Below are positions 27,001 through 35,028 of a DNA stretch of 64,000 bases, piece by piece. The stretch spans positions 1-64,000 of the forward strand of contig JAFUEX010000023.1 in NCBI GenBank assembly GCA_017470165.1. The letters run 5' to 3'. This DNA is from Alphaproteobacteria bacterium. GTDB taxonomy: Bacteria; Pseudomonadota; Alphaproteobacteria; RF32; CAG-239. Under the pieces are notes generated by a model, which made no database searches, was not told the DNA's origin, and worked only from the letters and a program-made list of their open reading frames with translations. The position numbers and the translations under genes are program-made. The stretch's first letter is position 1; every line of letters starts with the position of its first letter.

Positions 27001-27347
27001 ACTGTTGCCTTGCCGTTGCTGCCCAAAGTCAGAACATTCTTGGCCTCAGTTCCTAACACCACTTCTCCCATCAGCACCGGATCCGGTGTGGACGTAAGCG
27101 GTATCTCCCCCTCGATAGCAGAAAACTCTATACCCTGCGCGGCCGGTGCAGATACCGAAGGGGTGGCACCAAAAACATCGGCATTATCTTCAAAAACCAG
27201 ATCATCATAATTATCGGCATCATCCGAGCTGTTTATGAGCAAGATGCCGAAAAGAAACACCAGTATCGCAGAAACACCGACTATCCAGATGATAGTGTTG
27301 GTTTTTTTGACATAGAGTTCGGAATTTGTTAACTGCTCATCGCTCAT
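24039..27347 (-). CDS. Giant inner-membrane repeat protein paired with VirB10 (N-terminal anchor, no VirB10 domain)
   Basis: The 1102-residue protein has a short cytoplasmic N-terminus, one membrane helix (about 18-39), and a beta-sandwich-like domain (about 60-195) with paired cysteines. Then about 50 copies of the same 17-residue repeat (residues about 219-1095) run to the C-terminus. The layout matches the N-terminal half of DotG/IcmE or VirB10, but the C-terminal VirB10 domain is missing and is instead carried by the next gene, which starts at the overlapping ATGA. A scaffold spanning the periplasm and meeting its partner through repeats is the simplest reading (inference). AGGGG lies upstream of the ATG. 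Confidence 0.8.
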   Translation of the reverse strand: MSDEQLTNSELYVKKTNTIIWIVGVSAILVFLFGILLINSSDDADNYDDLVFEDNADVFGATPSVSAPAAQGIEFSAIEGEIPLTSTPDPVLMGEVVLGTEAKNVLTLGSNGKATVKVVSVELAEPPAAGFDYNSSQCAGVELNGDATCHITMSWVPVVAGNVQNNFIVKWHEVNLGKESTKAAKIPVSGNAVVKEECKYCEATPADKAGASFGKASQIAVGPDGKKIGVIDKDGFVRDENGNIIGRVSPDGLILDNDGNVIGVAENARVVYDDFSNPVGFVTPDGEVVNSEGKVVGHVLPDGTALDFNGKLIGTSTDIGVVYDTNGNLIGRALPDGTVVDENGNVIGRVLADGSVVDKDNKPLGTIAKAGRVAVDENGNVLGVTLPNGNVVNSEGEAIGYVNEHGDVVIKDSPLVGKKVRMAYDKDGNVIGFVDEDGNLRNARGDIIGKMNTDGQIVDIHGNVVGYAGEEIIFSENNSIIGSIVSFERLPITPQGELLGTLQNDGSIENDKKQVLGRILPNGLVKDQSGAKVVAKMVRVGNIVGFGCNNLGYLDVDGKIKKGSEDTKYKITSQGIVFDDEGSYVGAVLPRGKVFDNSCNLLGGVDNSGIVKNANNLYIGCVNPDGSVLNEKGEFIGAVGRQGAVIDLNGKYLGYVNANNVVISSNNSPIGCVGLLGDVFNSKGAYIGRTVGSRYAYKFDGEFINDVDDRAKVKIYGHPAETLSSGNLVLGEENRINGIAYQEQTSIVDSEGKLIGLLFPDGGVYDRSGVSQGKIVNAGFGVYNGILGARLPQGEVIDLRGKTVGVSLPDGRVVSRYGDELGRVNAKGEFFNTKGEYQGRVITQGVAIGYDGSYLGYCGADGKVIDLDGKIVGNITHDRKVIDAKGEITGEVLGEGAVVDVTGNYRGLMNSLGDIISPKGEVITAILPGGSSDKNLNLFKGGTVIDFGGEVVGFALPDASVVGGDGAALGRAFPDGNVLSSSGKIIGEVVSGDIVISSNDKVVGYVNFDGKIYGFNGTLIGKVISGGLAVDMNNRLLGKIYKIGATVLSSDGKYAGRVSPTGSVVSTSGAVIGYIKSNGSFIDLDKKVAGYVLGEVAKNRRN
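24063..26693 (-). repeat. Coding array of 17-residue repeats in the inner-membrane partner
   Basis: Units such as IGRVLPDGTVVDENGNV repeat with a 17-residue period through most of the protein. They are better conserved near the N-terminal end of the array than near the C-terminal end. Confidence 0.85.
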
Positions 27348-27355
27348 GGCGACCC

Positions 27356-29026
27356 CTATTGTGTTCTAACTACACTGCAAAATACGCCGCCGCGTCCCAG
27401 TGAACCGCAAATTCTGTCACCTTCTTCCAAAGTTTTAACCGGTCCCACACGCAAGTGAAACAGCTCACGTCCTTGCCCGTCGGCAGGGGCATCAACCGAG
27501 AAAAACGGAGTAAAGCCGCCCAGCTCATTTTTATATTTGGCAGATAACTTACCCCACAGGCTTTCCAAGTTTGAAACCTCGCCATCGGTGCCCAATTCAA
27601 TTGATATATTGGAATTGTCGGCATCAGCAAAACCCGCTCCATAGGCAAATTGCGGCGATGAAGCATAGCCGGCCATCGCCGGACTGCCCCCCGCGACATT
27701 GAGTTTTTGCATTTTGCTATAGTCAAAATTATCAGCGGCCATTCCGCCTGCACCCATACCGGCAGCACCGGCTTTGGCATATTCCGGAATAATAATCTGT
27801 CCTTGTCCGGTCTGCAAATCCATCTGCCCCACCGGTATCATTTGCGAGGGATTACCCACAGACGGCATCGCGCCATAGCCGCCCTGTGCGCCACCCTGTA
27901 CGCCCTGCAATTGGTAATTCACATTATTGTCAATTCCGTTGGTTTGAGCATTTGGGATAGCCGGCGCAACATCCCAAGTCGGCGGGAGATAATCTGCCGA
28001 ATCAACCGCATATTCCAAGCCGTTTTCGTCCGAACGCCGCATCTTGATGCAAATGATGCGCTTGCCGTTGCGCAACACCATATCGCCGATACCCTCGACA
28101 ATAATCAAGCGATTGTCCTGTCCTTTGGTGCGAAAACCGACCGGAACTTCCACCCGTTCAACAATCATACTAACCACCGGACGCTGCACCATATTAAGCG
28201 ATTTTTTGCCCAAATCAATATAGGTGAAGATGTTGTCACGCCAAACCCGTTCCGGTGCAATAACCACATCATCAGGATTGGGAACATAAACTTCCAAATC
28301 AAACTTAAAATCGCTGGGGTCAACCGGTATCGACTTCATCCAATCACTTTTTTGAAAACGCTTGGTATAAGTGGAAATACTGCCATTGCCGGAGCTGCCG
28401 CCGCTCTTGAGACCGCCGGAGATGCCTCCACTGCCGGCATAAGGTGTACCGGAGCCGCCTTGCAAATTGCTGTCGGCGTTTACCACTTCAATATCAATTA
28501 TGGCATTGGTCAGTCTCTCGGTATTAATTCCCTCTGATTTGAGATAAAAAACATAGCGATTACCCGAGCGCCCGAACACGATGATATTGGTATCCACCCC
28601 GATTTGCGCCCCGCCTTTGGGATATAGCAGCAAGGTATTGGGACCGGTAATCTGTCCGTCAAAGGTGTTTTGGTCACCCAGATAGATATCTTCAATCAGC
28701 TCCCACTCGGGAAAATTAATCATAGTGAGCATTCCCTCGCGCACCCGAACCGGCAACACCAAATCCGGCGTCCAATAATATTTGGAATAGGCCGGACGGC
28801 TTTGTCCTTCACCCAAATTTTGCAGTGGGTCAAGCCACGCAGCCTGTGTCATTCCCAACGAGCTGAAGCCGGCATAATCCAGATTCATAGGCGTGTAGTT
28901 GCCTTGCGACTGCTCAGCGCTGGCATCCATTATCTGTTGGTTAACTTGTGCTAATGCGACATCCGTCACACTTACACTTGCCGCAAATGCCAACAGCCAT
29001 CTAATATTCTTCACCATCTTTTTCAC
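27356..29026 (-). CDS. virB9: VirB9/CagX-family outer-ring protein with C-terminal SPOR domain
   Basis: The protein has 556 residues if the GTG at 29026 is used; it has GGAG ten bases upstream, while the ATG at 29044 lacks a site. It has a signal peptide (ending VALAQ) and an N-terminal VirB9-type beta domain (about 75-185, with TPDLVLPVRVREGMLTMINFP). After a Gly/Ser linker comes the CagX C-terminal domain (about 225-335, with APERVWRDNIFTYIDLG and GDMVLRNGKRIICI). Next is a Gly/Gln/Met-rich linker and finally a SPOR-type domain (about 474-556, ending LFHLRVGPVKTLEEGDRIC...). SPOR domains bind glycan strands stripped of peptides at division sites. This would anchor the outer ring to peptidoglycan (inference). 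Confidence 0.82.
   Translation of the reverse strand: MKKMVKNIRWLLAFAASVSVTDVALAQVNQQIMDASAEQSQGNYTPMNLDYAGFSSLGMTQAAWLDPLQNLGEGQSRPAYSKYYWTPDLVLPVRVREGMLTMINFPEWELIEDIYLGDQNTFDGQITGPNTLLLYPKGGAQIGVDTNIIVFGRSGNRYVFYLKSEGINTERLTNAIIDIEVVNADSNLQGGSGTPYAGSGGISGGLKSGGSSGNGSISTYTKRFQKSDWMKSIPVDPSDFKFDLEVYVPNPDDVVIAPERVWRDNIFTYIDLGKKSLNMVQRPVVSMIVERVEVPVGFRTKGQDNRLIIVEGIGDMVLRNGKRIICIKMRRSDENGLEYAVDSADYLPPTWDVAPAIPNAQTNGIDNNVNYQLQGVQGGAQGGYGAMPSVGNPSQMIPVGQMDLQTGQGQIIIPEYAKAGAAGMGAGGMAADNFDYSKMQKLNVAGGSPAMAGYASSPQFAYGAGFADADNSNISIELGTDGEVSNLESLWGKLSAKYKNELGGFTPFFSVDAPADGQGRELFHLRVGPVKTLEEGDRICGSLGRGGVFCSVVRTQ
27359..27607 (-). other. SPOR (peptidoglycan-binding) domain of the VirB9-like protein
   Basis: The last 83 residues have the SPOR pattern: a first strand ISIELGT, a helix with aromatic and charged residues, a strand ending LFHLRVGPV, then the helix with the conserved C-x-x-L and a final strand VFCSVV. 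The match is by eye. Confidence 0.75.
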
Positions 29027-29046
29027 GTTACAACCGCTCCACACTA

Positions 29047-29787
29047 TTACAACCTGCCACCACCCGTAGCATATTCAATCACCGTAAAACCCAACGGGTT
29101 CTTCAGCCGCTCACCGTACGCCACTTTTTTACGCCGGTACCCCACTTTCATTGATGCGGTAAAATACCGCACTTCCGGCTGTGCCGAATCTGGATAAGTA
29201 TCCTCGGTTTGGTATTCCACCTGCCAAATATTGTCGGCAATTTCACTTACCGAAAGTATCTTAACCTTGCGTTCCAGCCCTTTTTGACGGATCAGCGACA
29301 GTGCCTCGCCCATCACCTCGTTGCGAAATTTTTGATAAACCGCTTGACTTGAACTCTCTTGAACCGGACCACCGACATCCCACCGCGCCATAGCCGTATC
29401 GGCATTGCGGGTAAAAGAATTGCGCTGTAGCACATAATCCCGCACAAACACCTCCGTAATGGATTTGCGGTTGCGCAGCTCAGAGGTTATTGGCTGAATA
29501 TCATACACCTGATCGGCGCGGTTATGGAAGGTCAACAAAAAGGGCTCCACCCGATACAACGGCACAAGCTGAAAAATTGCCAGCAGCAAAACAATATTGC
29601 AGCACAAGCTCAACGCGGTGATTACAGCGAAGGCGCGCGCCGTCCACAAATAACGTTTTTCCGCAACATTAGCCACAAAGATAGTGCTGGCAGCATCTCC
29701 GCGCGGAGCGGGACGCCTTGCACCGGCCGGACGGCGTCCGGCTATCATTTTGGGTTGCTGTGACTGATCGTATCTGACCTCTTCCAT
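29047..29787 (-). CDS. virB8: VirB8-family T4SS protein, paralogue 1
   Basis: The 246-residue bitopic protein has a basic cytoplasmic N-terminus (Arg/Pro-rich), one membrane helix (about 51-73) and a periplasmic NTF2-like domain. Its C-terminal signature NPLGFTVIEYA is shared with the second VirB8 in this cluster. VirB8 nucleates inner-membrane assembly and contacts VirB9 and VirB10, and it lies just upstream of virB9, as is usual. AAGG precedes the ATG. Confidence 0.88.
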   Translation of the reverse strand: MEEVRYDQSQQPKMIAGRRPAGARRPAPRGDAASTIFVANVAEKRYLWTARAFAVITALSLCCNIVLLLAIFQLVPLYRVEPFLLTFHNRADQVYDIQPITSELRNRKSITEVFVRDYVLQRNSFTRNADTAMARWDVGGPVQESSSQAVYQKFRNEVMGEALSLIRQKGLERKVKILSVSEIADNIWQVEYQTEDTYPDSAQPEVRYFTASMKVGYRRKKVAYGERLKNPLGFTVIEYATGGGRL

Positions 29788-29801
29788 ATAACCTTATCCG
29801 T

Positions 29802-29990
29802 TTATATTGTTGCAACAAACCAGTCCGGCAAAGTCTTGGGCAGCTCAATATGCAAACAGGCGCAAGGCGACAATTTCAGCTCGTCAAACCCGCGGCCGAT
29901 ACCCACCGGCTCGGGCTCGTAATAAGAACCATAGCACCCCGAAATAGCAAACAAAGCCACCAAAATCAACAGTTTAACCGATGTTTTCAT
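29802..29990 (-). CDS. Small VirB7-like lipoprotein
   Basis: This 62-residue protein has a lipobox (FAISGC) and a short mature part with two further cysteines (PCAC). GGGG precedes the ATG at 29990. It lies between the two VirB8 genes and close to virB9, the place where VirB7 is normally found. VirB7 stabilises VirB9 by lipid anchor and disulfide. Assignment is by size, lipobox and position only, since VirB7 sequences are too short to recognise. Confidence 0.7.
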   Translation of the reverse strand: MKTSVKLLILVALFAISGCYGSYYEPEPVGIGRGFDELKLSPCACLHIELPKTLPDWFVATI

Positions 29991-30097
29991 AAACTCTACC
30001 CCTTTGAGTGACATTAAAACAATACACTTTTACCTTAAAAGTATACTGTTTTATTTTAAATGTCTAACAGTAGACACACACTTATCAACAATTAGAA

Positions 30098-30832
30098 TCA
30101 CTCTTCGTTTTGGCTGTAGCGCAGAACCGTAAAGCCCAACGGATTAATCAACCGATAGAAAGAAAAGGCGCGCGCGGGATTAAACACCGTAGTCAAAGAG
30201 GCGTTCCAATAACGAGTTTTGATGGACTGTTCTCCGCCTTCGGTAGTTCGGGGAGTATATTCATAAGTTTTGAACTTTACGTGCCATACACGCGACTGGG
30301 CGCCGCCTTGCCGTGATATTGAGATAATTTCCGTCGATATTGAGCTGCTGCTTTCATTAATGGCTGTCCATTGCGGCAACGCTTTGCGAGCAAACTCGCC
30401 ATAAACTCGAACATCCGACAGAAAATGCACCATACCGCCGATTTGCCAACGCGCCCCCATCTCCATTTTGTCGGGGATAAGAGTATTGCGCAGAGTGATA
30501 TATTGACGGATGTACATTTTCATAAGCTCATCGCGTGAGGCCATATCCGTGGCAACAACTTCACTTTCGACCAAATTGTCGGAATCGCTGTTGCGAATAA
30601 GCAACAACGGCTCCACCGTGACGCGAGGAGCCAAGCGAAACAGAGCCAAAGACGCCAATATCAAAAAACCGATTGACATTGTGGCTATCAAAATAAAAAA
30701 GCGCGAAATCCACAAATAGTAGGTCAGCTTGGCCGAATTAGCCTTACTGTCCAAGTGATCCAAATATTGCACCTGCGAGGCGTTAGAAGCGGCTATCGCC
30801 GGTTTAACATTGTTATTTTCCAGAGAATCCAT
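30098..30832 (-). CDS. virB8: VirB8-family T4SS protein, paralogue 2
   Basis: The protein has 244 residues from the ATG at 30832, which has GGAAAG upstream; a start four codons earlier is possible. It has a membrane helix (about 38-65) and a periplasmic NTF2-like domain ending NPLGFTVLRYS, matching the first VirB8 of this cluster. Two VirB8 proteins in one system are unusual but are also seen in the rickettsial vir homologue system. They may form a mixed inner ring. Confidence 0.85.
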   Translation of the reverse strand: MDSLENNNVKPAIAASNASQVQYLDHLDSKANSAKLTYYLWISRFFILIATMSIGFLILASLALFRLAPRVTVEPLLLIRNSDSDNLVESEVVATDMASRDELMKMYIRQYITLRNTLIPDKMEMGARWQIGGMVHFLSDVRVYGEFARKALPQWTAINESSSSISTEIISISRQGGAQSRVWHVKFKTYEYTPRTTEGGEQSIKTRYWNASLTTVFNPARAFSFYRLINPLGFTVLRYSQNEE

Positions 30833-30852
30833 ATTTCTTTCCATAAATTATA

Positions 30853-33800
30853 TTAATAATTAGAACAATAGGCTTCTTCAAGGTCTTTATACTCACCGGT
30901 GTTTTCCTCCTTAACCTTTTTACGATATTTATCCGAGGCCTCTTTATTGGCTTTGGCGGTTTTCAGCTCTTCTTCCGGATTATTGCCATCATTGGAGCCC
31001 ACCGAAATTTGCAAATGCCCGTCAGTGTCCTTGTGCATAATGTTTATCAGCTTTTCAATTTCGGCTTTGCGCTCGCGGGCCGGCTGATTGTCGTCTTCCA
31101 CATCTACCGAAGCCAAAACGGCAAGTGTTTTCTCCAAGGCGGCATTTTTGGCCTGTTTTAAGCGGTCTACCGTAATTTTATAATCATTAGCATTGCTGAT
31201 ATCATAATTATCCTGCACCTCAAAACCAAATGCCGACAACTGCGATTTGAGCTCGGCCATATCCGCATCATATTGTTCTTTCATCGCATCAAGATTTTGT
31301 TTGATTTTCTTTTCAGCCTCAACTTGTCCCAAAAAGTCGCCGATTTGATTGCGCGAAAGTTCGGCATGAGCGGCCAAAGCGATTTGATTTTTTTCCTTCT
31401 TTTTGAGTTTTTTGCTGTTTTTGGCTTCGGCGGCAAACAGATTGTTAAATGTCTCGTAAACTGTGGGCTTAAACGACAGATTATTATCCTCGTCGGCATC
31501 CAATATCATACCAAGTTCGCTGTAGTTGCGGCAGTACTGCTCCACCGGTTTAACCTTGTCACCGCCCAAAAGCTCGCTGACACCGGCCGTAATTTTACCC
31601 AAAGTTGACGGCATATTAACTTTATCATCTTGGATGGTGAGATAAGGATTGCCTTTTTTCATCCGCATCAACAGACATTTGGGCAGGCCGGCAGCTTTGA
31701 TATCGCTGCGCTCGACATACTCAGCCTCGTCCATATCAAACTCGTAGACATCGCGCTTGAGGTCGTCGTCATACTGCTTGGTGAGGTTGATATCCATAAC
31801 CGTGGACGAATCTTCGACTCGACAGGGGAAAATGCCGCCCCGCAAAAAGGCAACCGGCTCACAGCCTTGATTGAGCGCATCCTGAAGATCAAAACGTGCT
31901 TCAATAAAAGCATTATCCTGCAGCATAAGTTTCCATATTGCGGGAATCTCACTGCCGCAGTTCAAGAAATCGCCGCGCGATATTTTCAACAGCTCTTTGA
32001 GAGCTTTTTCTGCCTTTTTCTTTTTGTCGGTAGCTGCACTCAAAGCCTTTTCAAACAACGAGGCCACCATTCCCGCCGGCGTAATGCTCAGCAAATTTTT
32101 CTTTGCCTCTTTCAGGTCGTCGCGTTTTTTCTTGTAGCGTTCATATTGCTTGGCGGTGTAAGGCTTAACATTGGCAAAATCCACGCTGTCAAAATGGAAA
32201 ATTTCCCGCACCGGAGGCTGACTGAAATCGTCCATAGTCATAGGCGCCTTCAAATCGCGGCCGCGCGGCAAAGCTCCGACGAAAAATCCTTCGGTTTCGG
32301 GTGAGGTGTCCAAAAGCTCCAAGTCTGCAAAAGCCACCATTCCGATTATGTCATAGCCCATAACGCTCTTGGCGATGGTGAGCGCCTTAAGCTCGTCAAT
32401 CATCTGCCGGTGAATCTCAGCAACTCGATTGACTTGAGATGAGGAATGCGGCAAATACAACTCGTCACCCAAACTTTGGATTTCGGCATAGGCATGGTCA
32501 ACTGCCTGATCAATGGCGGCATTAAGGGCCTCAATCACCTCACCGGAAGCCGCATCAATGGCTGTGCGGATAATGTCGGCTGCCTCGGCGTCAGCACCGC
32601 TCAGCGCGGACAAGGCTGTGGTAAAGCGCTCATCCACCGCTTTAACGTATTGCTCATAAGCTGATTTTTTGTCTTGCGAAAAAGCGTTGACTACTGCACG
32701 AAGTCCGATGTTCAGTTTCGATGCGGCACCTTGTCCTTGTTCTTGCGCCGCCAATTTGGCCTCGCGAATCTCCTCATCAACCTCGTCTAACTGACTTTGA
32801 AAAGCCTCAACACTGGCTTTTTTCTGTTCAATTAAGGCCTGTAATTCTTTAATATTGCTGGCGGCCAGATTTTGCGAGTTAGCCTTGGATACATCACTTA
32901 CGGCTTGCGCATAGGTCGGCAGCTCGGGTATGATGTCGTTATCCTCAGAAAAATCACCGGTATCAATTGCTGCCTTGCGCGATTGAAAAGCATCATCCTC
33001 GGATTTGGCCGAAATATCGGACACTTCGTCGCTCAAATCCTTTATCTGTTTACTGATATAATCAATCTCATCAACAATTTTCTGACGCTTTTCCAGCAAA
33101 GCCGCCGGTATAACCGTCATCATATCTTTGTTATTTTGAGCAATCAATGCTGCTATGGCACTTTCACTGCCATAATAAAGTTCATTAAGACGGGTTTGAT
33201 ATTCGGTTTGTCCGATTTCCAAATCCGCATCTTGCAGCTTGGAAATAAAAATATCCACCACATCGGCCTTAGTGTAGCGCTTCAGATAAGATTTAATATT
33301 ACTATATTTGCGCCGCAAATATTGATTATAAAAGATTTTGGTATCATTCCAAATAAATTTTTGATTGGTCGGCGTACCCCACTTTTGCGGATCGGCACTC
33401 AAAACTTTGGCCGCCTCGGCACCTATCTGCCAAGATATCATCGTGGCTCGACGATTTTCATCCTGCGTTTTTTGCGATGCGGTGGCGCCGACTTTATTGC
33501 CGCCGTTTTTGCCATCAGTTCCTTTGGTGAGTTTTTTAACTTGAGTTTCGGCACCTTCCAAATCAGCCCCCTTACTTTGGTCGAACAAACCTTCAGTATC
33601 CAAAGTTTCGGTCTCCATATCTCCGTTTTGTAATGACGAATCATCGGCATAAGATATCTGTCCGTCGTCGGTTACTTCGACACTGGTTTGTGCAGCTTTG
33701 GCCACATCATAAGCATCCAATGCCCAGCCGGATATACCTTTGCGCAGGTCATATTGATTGATATCGGCGAGGGTGAACTTTTGTCCCGACCAAGCGGCAT

Positions 33801-35010
33801 CATAATTTTGGAAATAGCGTTTGACATAATCGGTACCGCACTGATTAGATTCGGTGAGTAAATTCAGCTTTTTGGCATGATGCTCAAGCATATCCTTATA
33901 CTGCTGGGCCGTTTCCTTATATTTATCCAAACCTTTGATAAAATTATGTGCCGCAGCTGCCTCCTGCAGGGCTTCTTCTACCTCGGACAAAGCTCCGAAA
34001 GCGGAAATTTTGGAAGCATTTTCAATCAGGGGCGAGGTATTTTCAACTGCCGCGGGAACAGAAAATTGCATAGTGGTCCATTTGGGAGAACCGGTGGAAT
34101 TATCCTCCGAGGAAGTATCATCAATTTCTGACAAATCAGTGAGATTGCCGGCGGCATTTTTATAAAGCACCTGCGCCGAGGCAATGGTCTGCCGCTGGTT
34201 CAGCTGATAGTTAAAAACCGGCATTTCTGCAAAAGGAGCCAGTGAAATATCTTGGCTTGAATCATCGGCATCCTCAGGAGTAATCAAAATCTCAATGGCC
34301 ATCATAACCTGCAATGCTTTAAGCTGAGCCTTGAGGGCGGCCACCCGCTCCCACATTTTTACCACATTGTCCAAAGTGGCCAAAGCATAGCCATAGCTGT
34401 AGAGCATCTCATTGCCGCCACCATCAGTGGTGGCGGGGATGCCGCAAGCGCTGCCCTGCCCTTCAACACAGCATTGCCGCGTGGTAATTATGGCTTTGCC
34501 CACCGGCCCGTCATCGCGCATCGCCTGCTTCAGCAATTGGATAGAGGCATAAATGTTGTAAATATTGTCCATATAAAAACTGCGGCGGTTGGCATCAACC
34601 AGCAGCTTTTCACTGGGATTGTTATACAAGAGCAAAGTATCGCGCATTTTAAGCCCAACGCGGCCGATATTCATACTTGATACCGGTGTGGCGCATATAG
34701 TGGAATTAATCGCATTACCGAGCTCGCTTTCGTAGTTAATGTTTACTCCTATAGCATTAAAAGACGAACGCATAGACAACAATGTGCTGTTAACATCGTG
34801 CTGAATTTGCGCTGCCAACGAGGTAATATTGGCGAGATTGCTGGTTACCAGACGTCCGGTTTCGACAATATCCTGCCCAAAATTGATTACCGGCGATACC
34901 GGAATGGTATTATATGCCTCTTCTATAGCCTTTGACAACAAGGCCGCAGACGGTTTGGGAGCAAATGCCAAAAGCGCGGATAAGATTATAATTTCCAGTT
35001 TTTTGTTCAT
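30853..35010 (-). CDS. Giant exported coiled-coil T4SS-cluster protein
   Basis: The 1385-residue protein starts at 35010 behind a perfect GGAGGT. It has a signal peptide (ending PSAAL) and an N-terminal segment (VSPVINFGQDIVETGRLV) that resembles the start of VirB5/TrbJ proteins. Long coiled-coil stretches run through most of the protein, with several cysteine clusters near residues 175-195 and again in the last third. There are no membrane helices after the signal. It probably acts in the periplasm or at the surface. I do not recognise a full-length family. A VirB5-like pilus tip or periplasmic scaffold role is inferred from the N-terminal pattern and position. Confidence 0.7.
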   Translation of the reverse strand: MNKKLEIIILSALLAFAPKPSAALLSKAIEEAYNTIPVSPVINFGQDIVETGRLVTSNLANITSLAAQIQHDVNSTLLSMRSSFNAIGVNINYESELGNAINSTICATPVSSMNIGRVGLKMRDTLLLYNNPSEKLLVDANRRSFYMDNIYNIYASIQLLKQAMRDDGPVGKAIITTRQCCVEGQGSACGIPATTDGGGNEMLYSYGYALATLDNVVKMWERVAALKAQLKALQVMMAIEILITPEDADDSSQDISLAPFAEMPVFNYQLNQRQTIASAQVLYKNAAGNLTDLSEIDDTSSEDNSTGSPKWTTMQFSVPAAVENTSPLIENASKISAFGALSEVEEALQEAAAAHNFIKGLDKYKETAQQYKDMLEHHAKKLNLLTESNQCGTDYVKRYFQNYDAAWSGQKFTLADINQYDLRKGISGWALDAYDVAKAAQTSVEVTDDGQISYADDSSLQNGDMETETLDTEGLFDQSKGADLEGAETQVKKLTKGTDGKNGGNKVGATASQKTQDENRRATMISWQIGAEAAKVLSADPQKWGTPTNQKFIWNDTKIFYNQYLRRKYSNIKSYLKRYTKADVVDIFISKLQDADLEIGQTEYQTRLNELYYGSESAIAALIAQNNKDMMTVIPAALLEKRQKIVDEIDYISKQIKDLSDEVSDISAKSEDDAFQSRKAAIDTGDFSEDNDIIPELPTYAQAVSDVSKANSQNLAASNIKELQALIEQKKASVEAFQSQLDEVDEEIREAKLAAQEQGQGAASKLNIGLRAVVNAFSQDKKSAYEQYVKAVDERFTTALSALSGADAEAADIIRTAIDAASGEVIEALNAAIDQAVDHAYAEIQSLGDELYLPHSSSQVNRVAEIHRQMIDELKALTIAKSVMGYDIIGMVAFADLELLDTSPETEGFFVGALPRGRDLKAPMTMDDFSQPPVREIFHFDSVDFANVKPYTAKQYERYKKKRDDLKEAKKNLLSITPAGMVASLFEKALSAATDKKKKAEKALKELLKISRGDFLNCGSEIPAIWKLMLQDNAFIEARFDLQDALNQGCEPVAFLRGGIFPCRVEDSSTVMDINLTKQYDDDLKRDVYEFDMDEAEYVERSDIKAAGLPKCLLMRMKKGNPYLTIQDDKVNMPSTLGKITAGVSELLGGDKVKPVEQYCRNYSELGMILDADEDNNLSFKPTVYETFNNLFAAEAKNSKKLKKKEKNQIALAAHAELSRNQIGDFLGQVEAEKKIKQNLDAMKEQYDADMAELKSQLSAFGFEVQDNYDISNANDYKITVDRLKQAKNAALEKTLAVLASVDVEDDNQPARERKAEIEKLINIMHKDTDGHLQISVGSNDGNNPEEELKTAKANKEASDKYRKKVKEENTGEYKDLEEAYCSNY

Positions 35011-35028
35011 ATCTACCTCCATTGTTCC

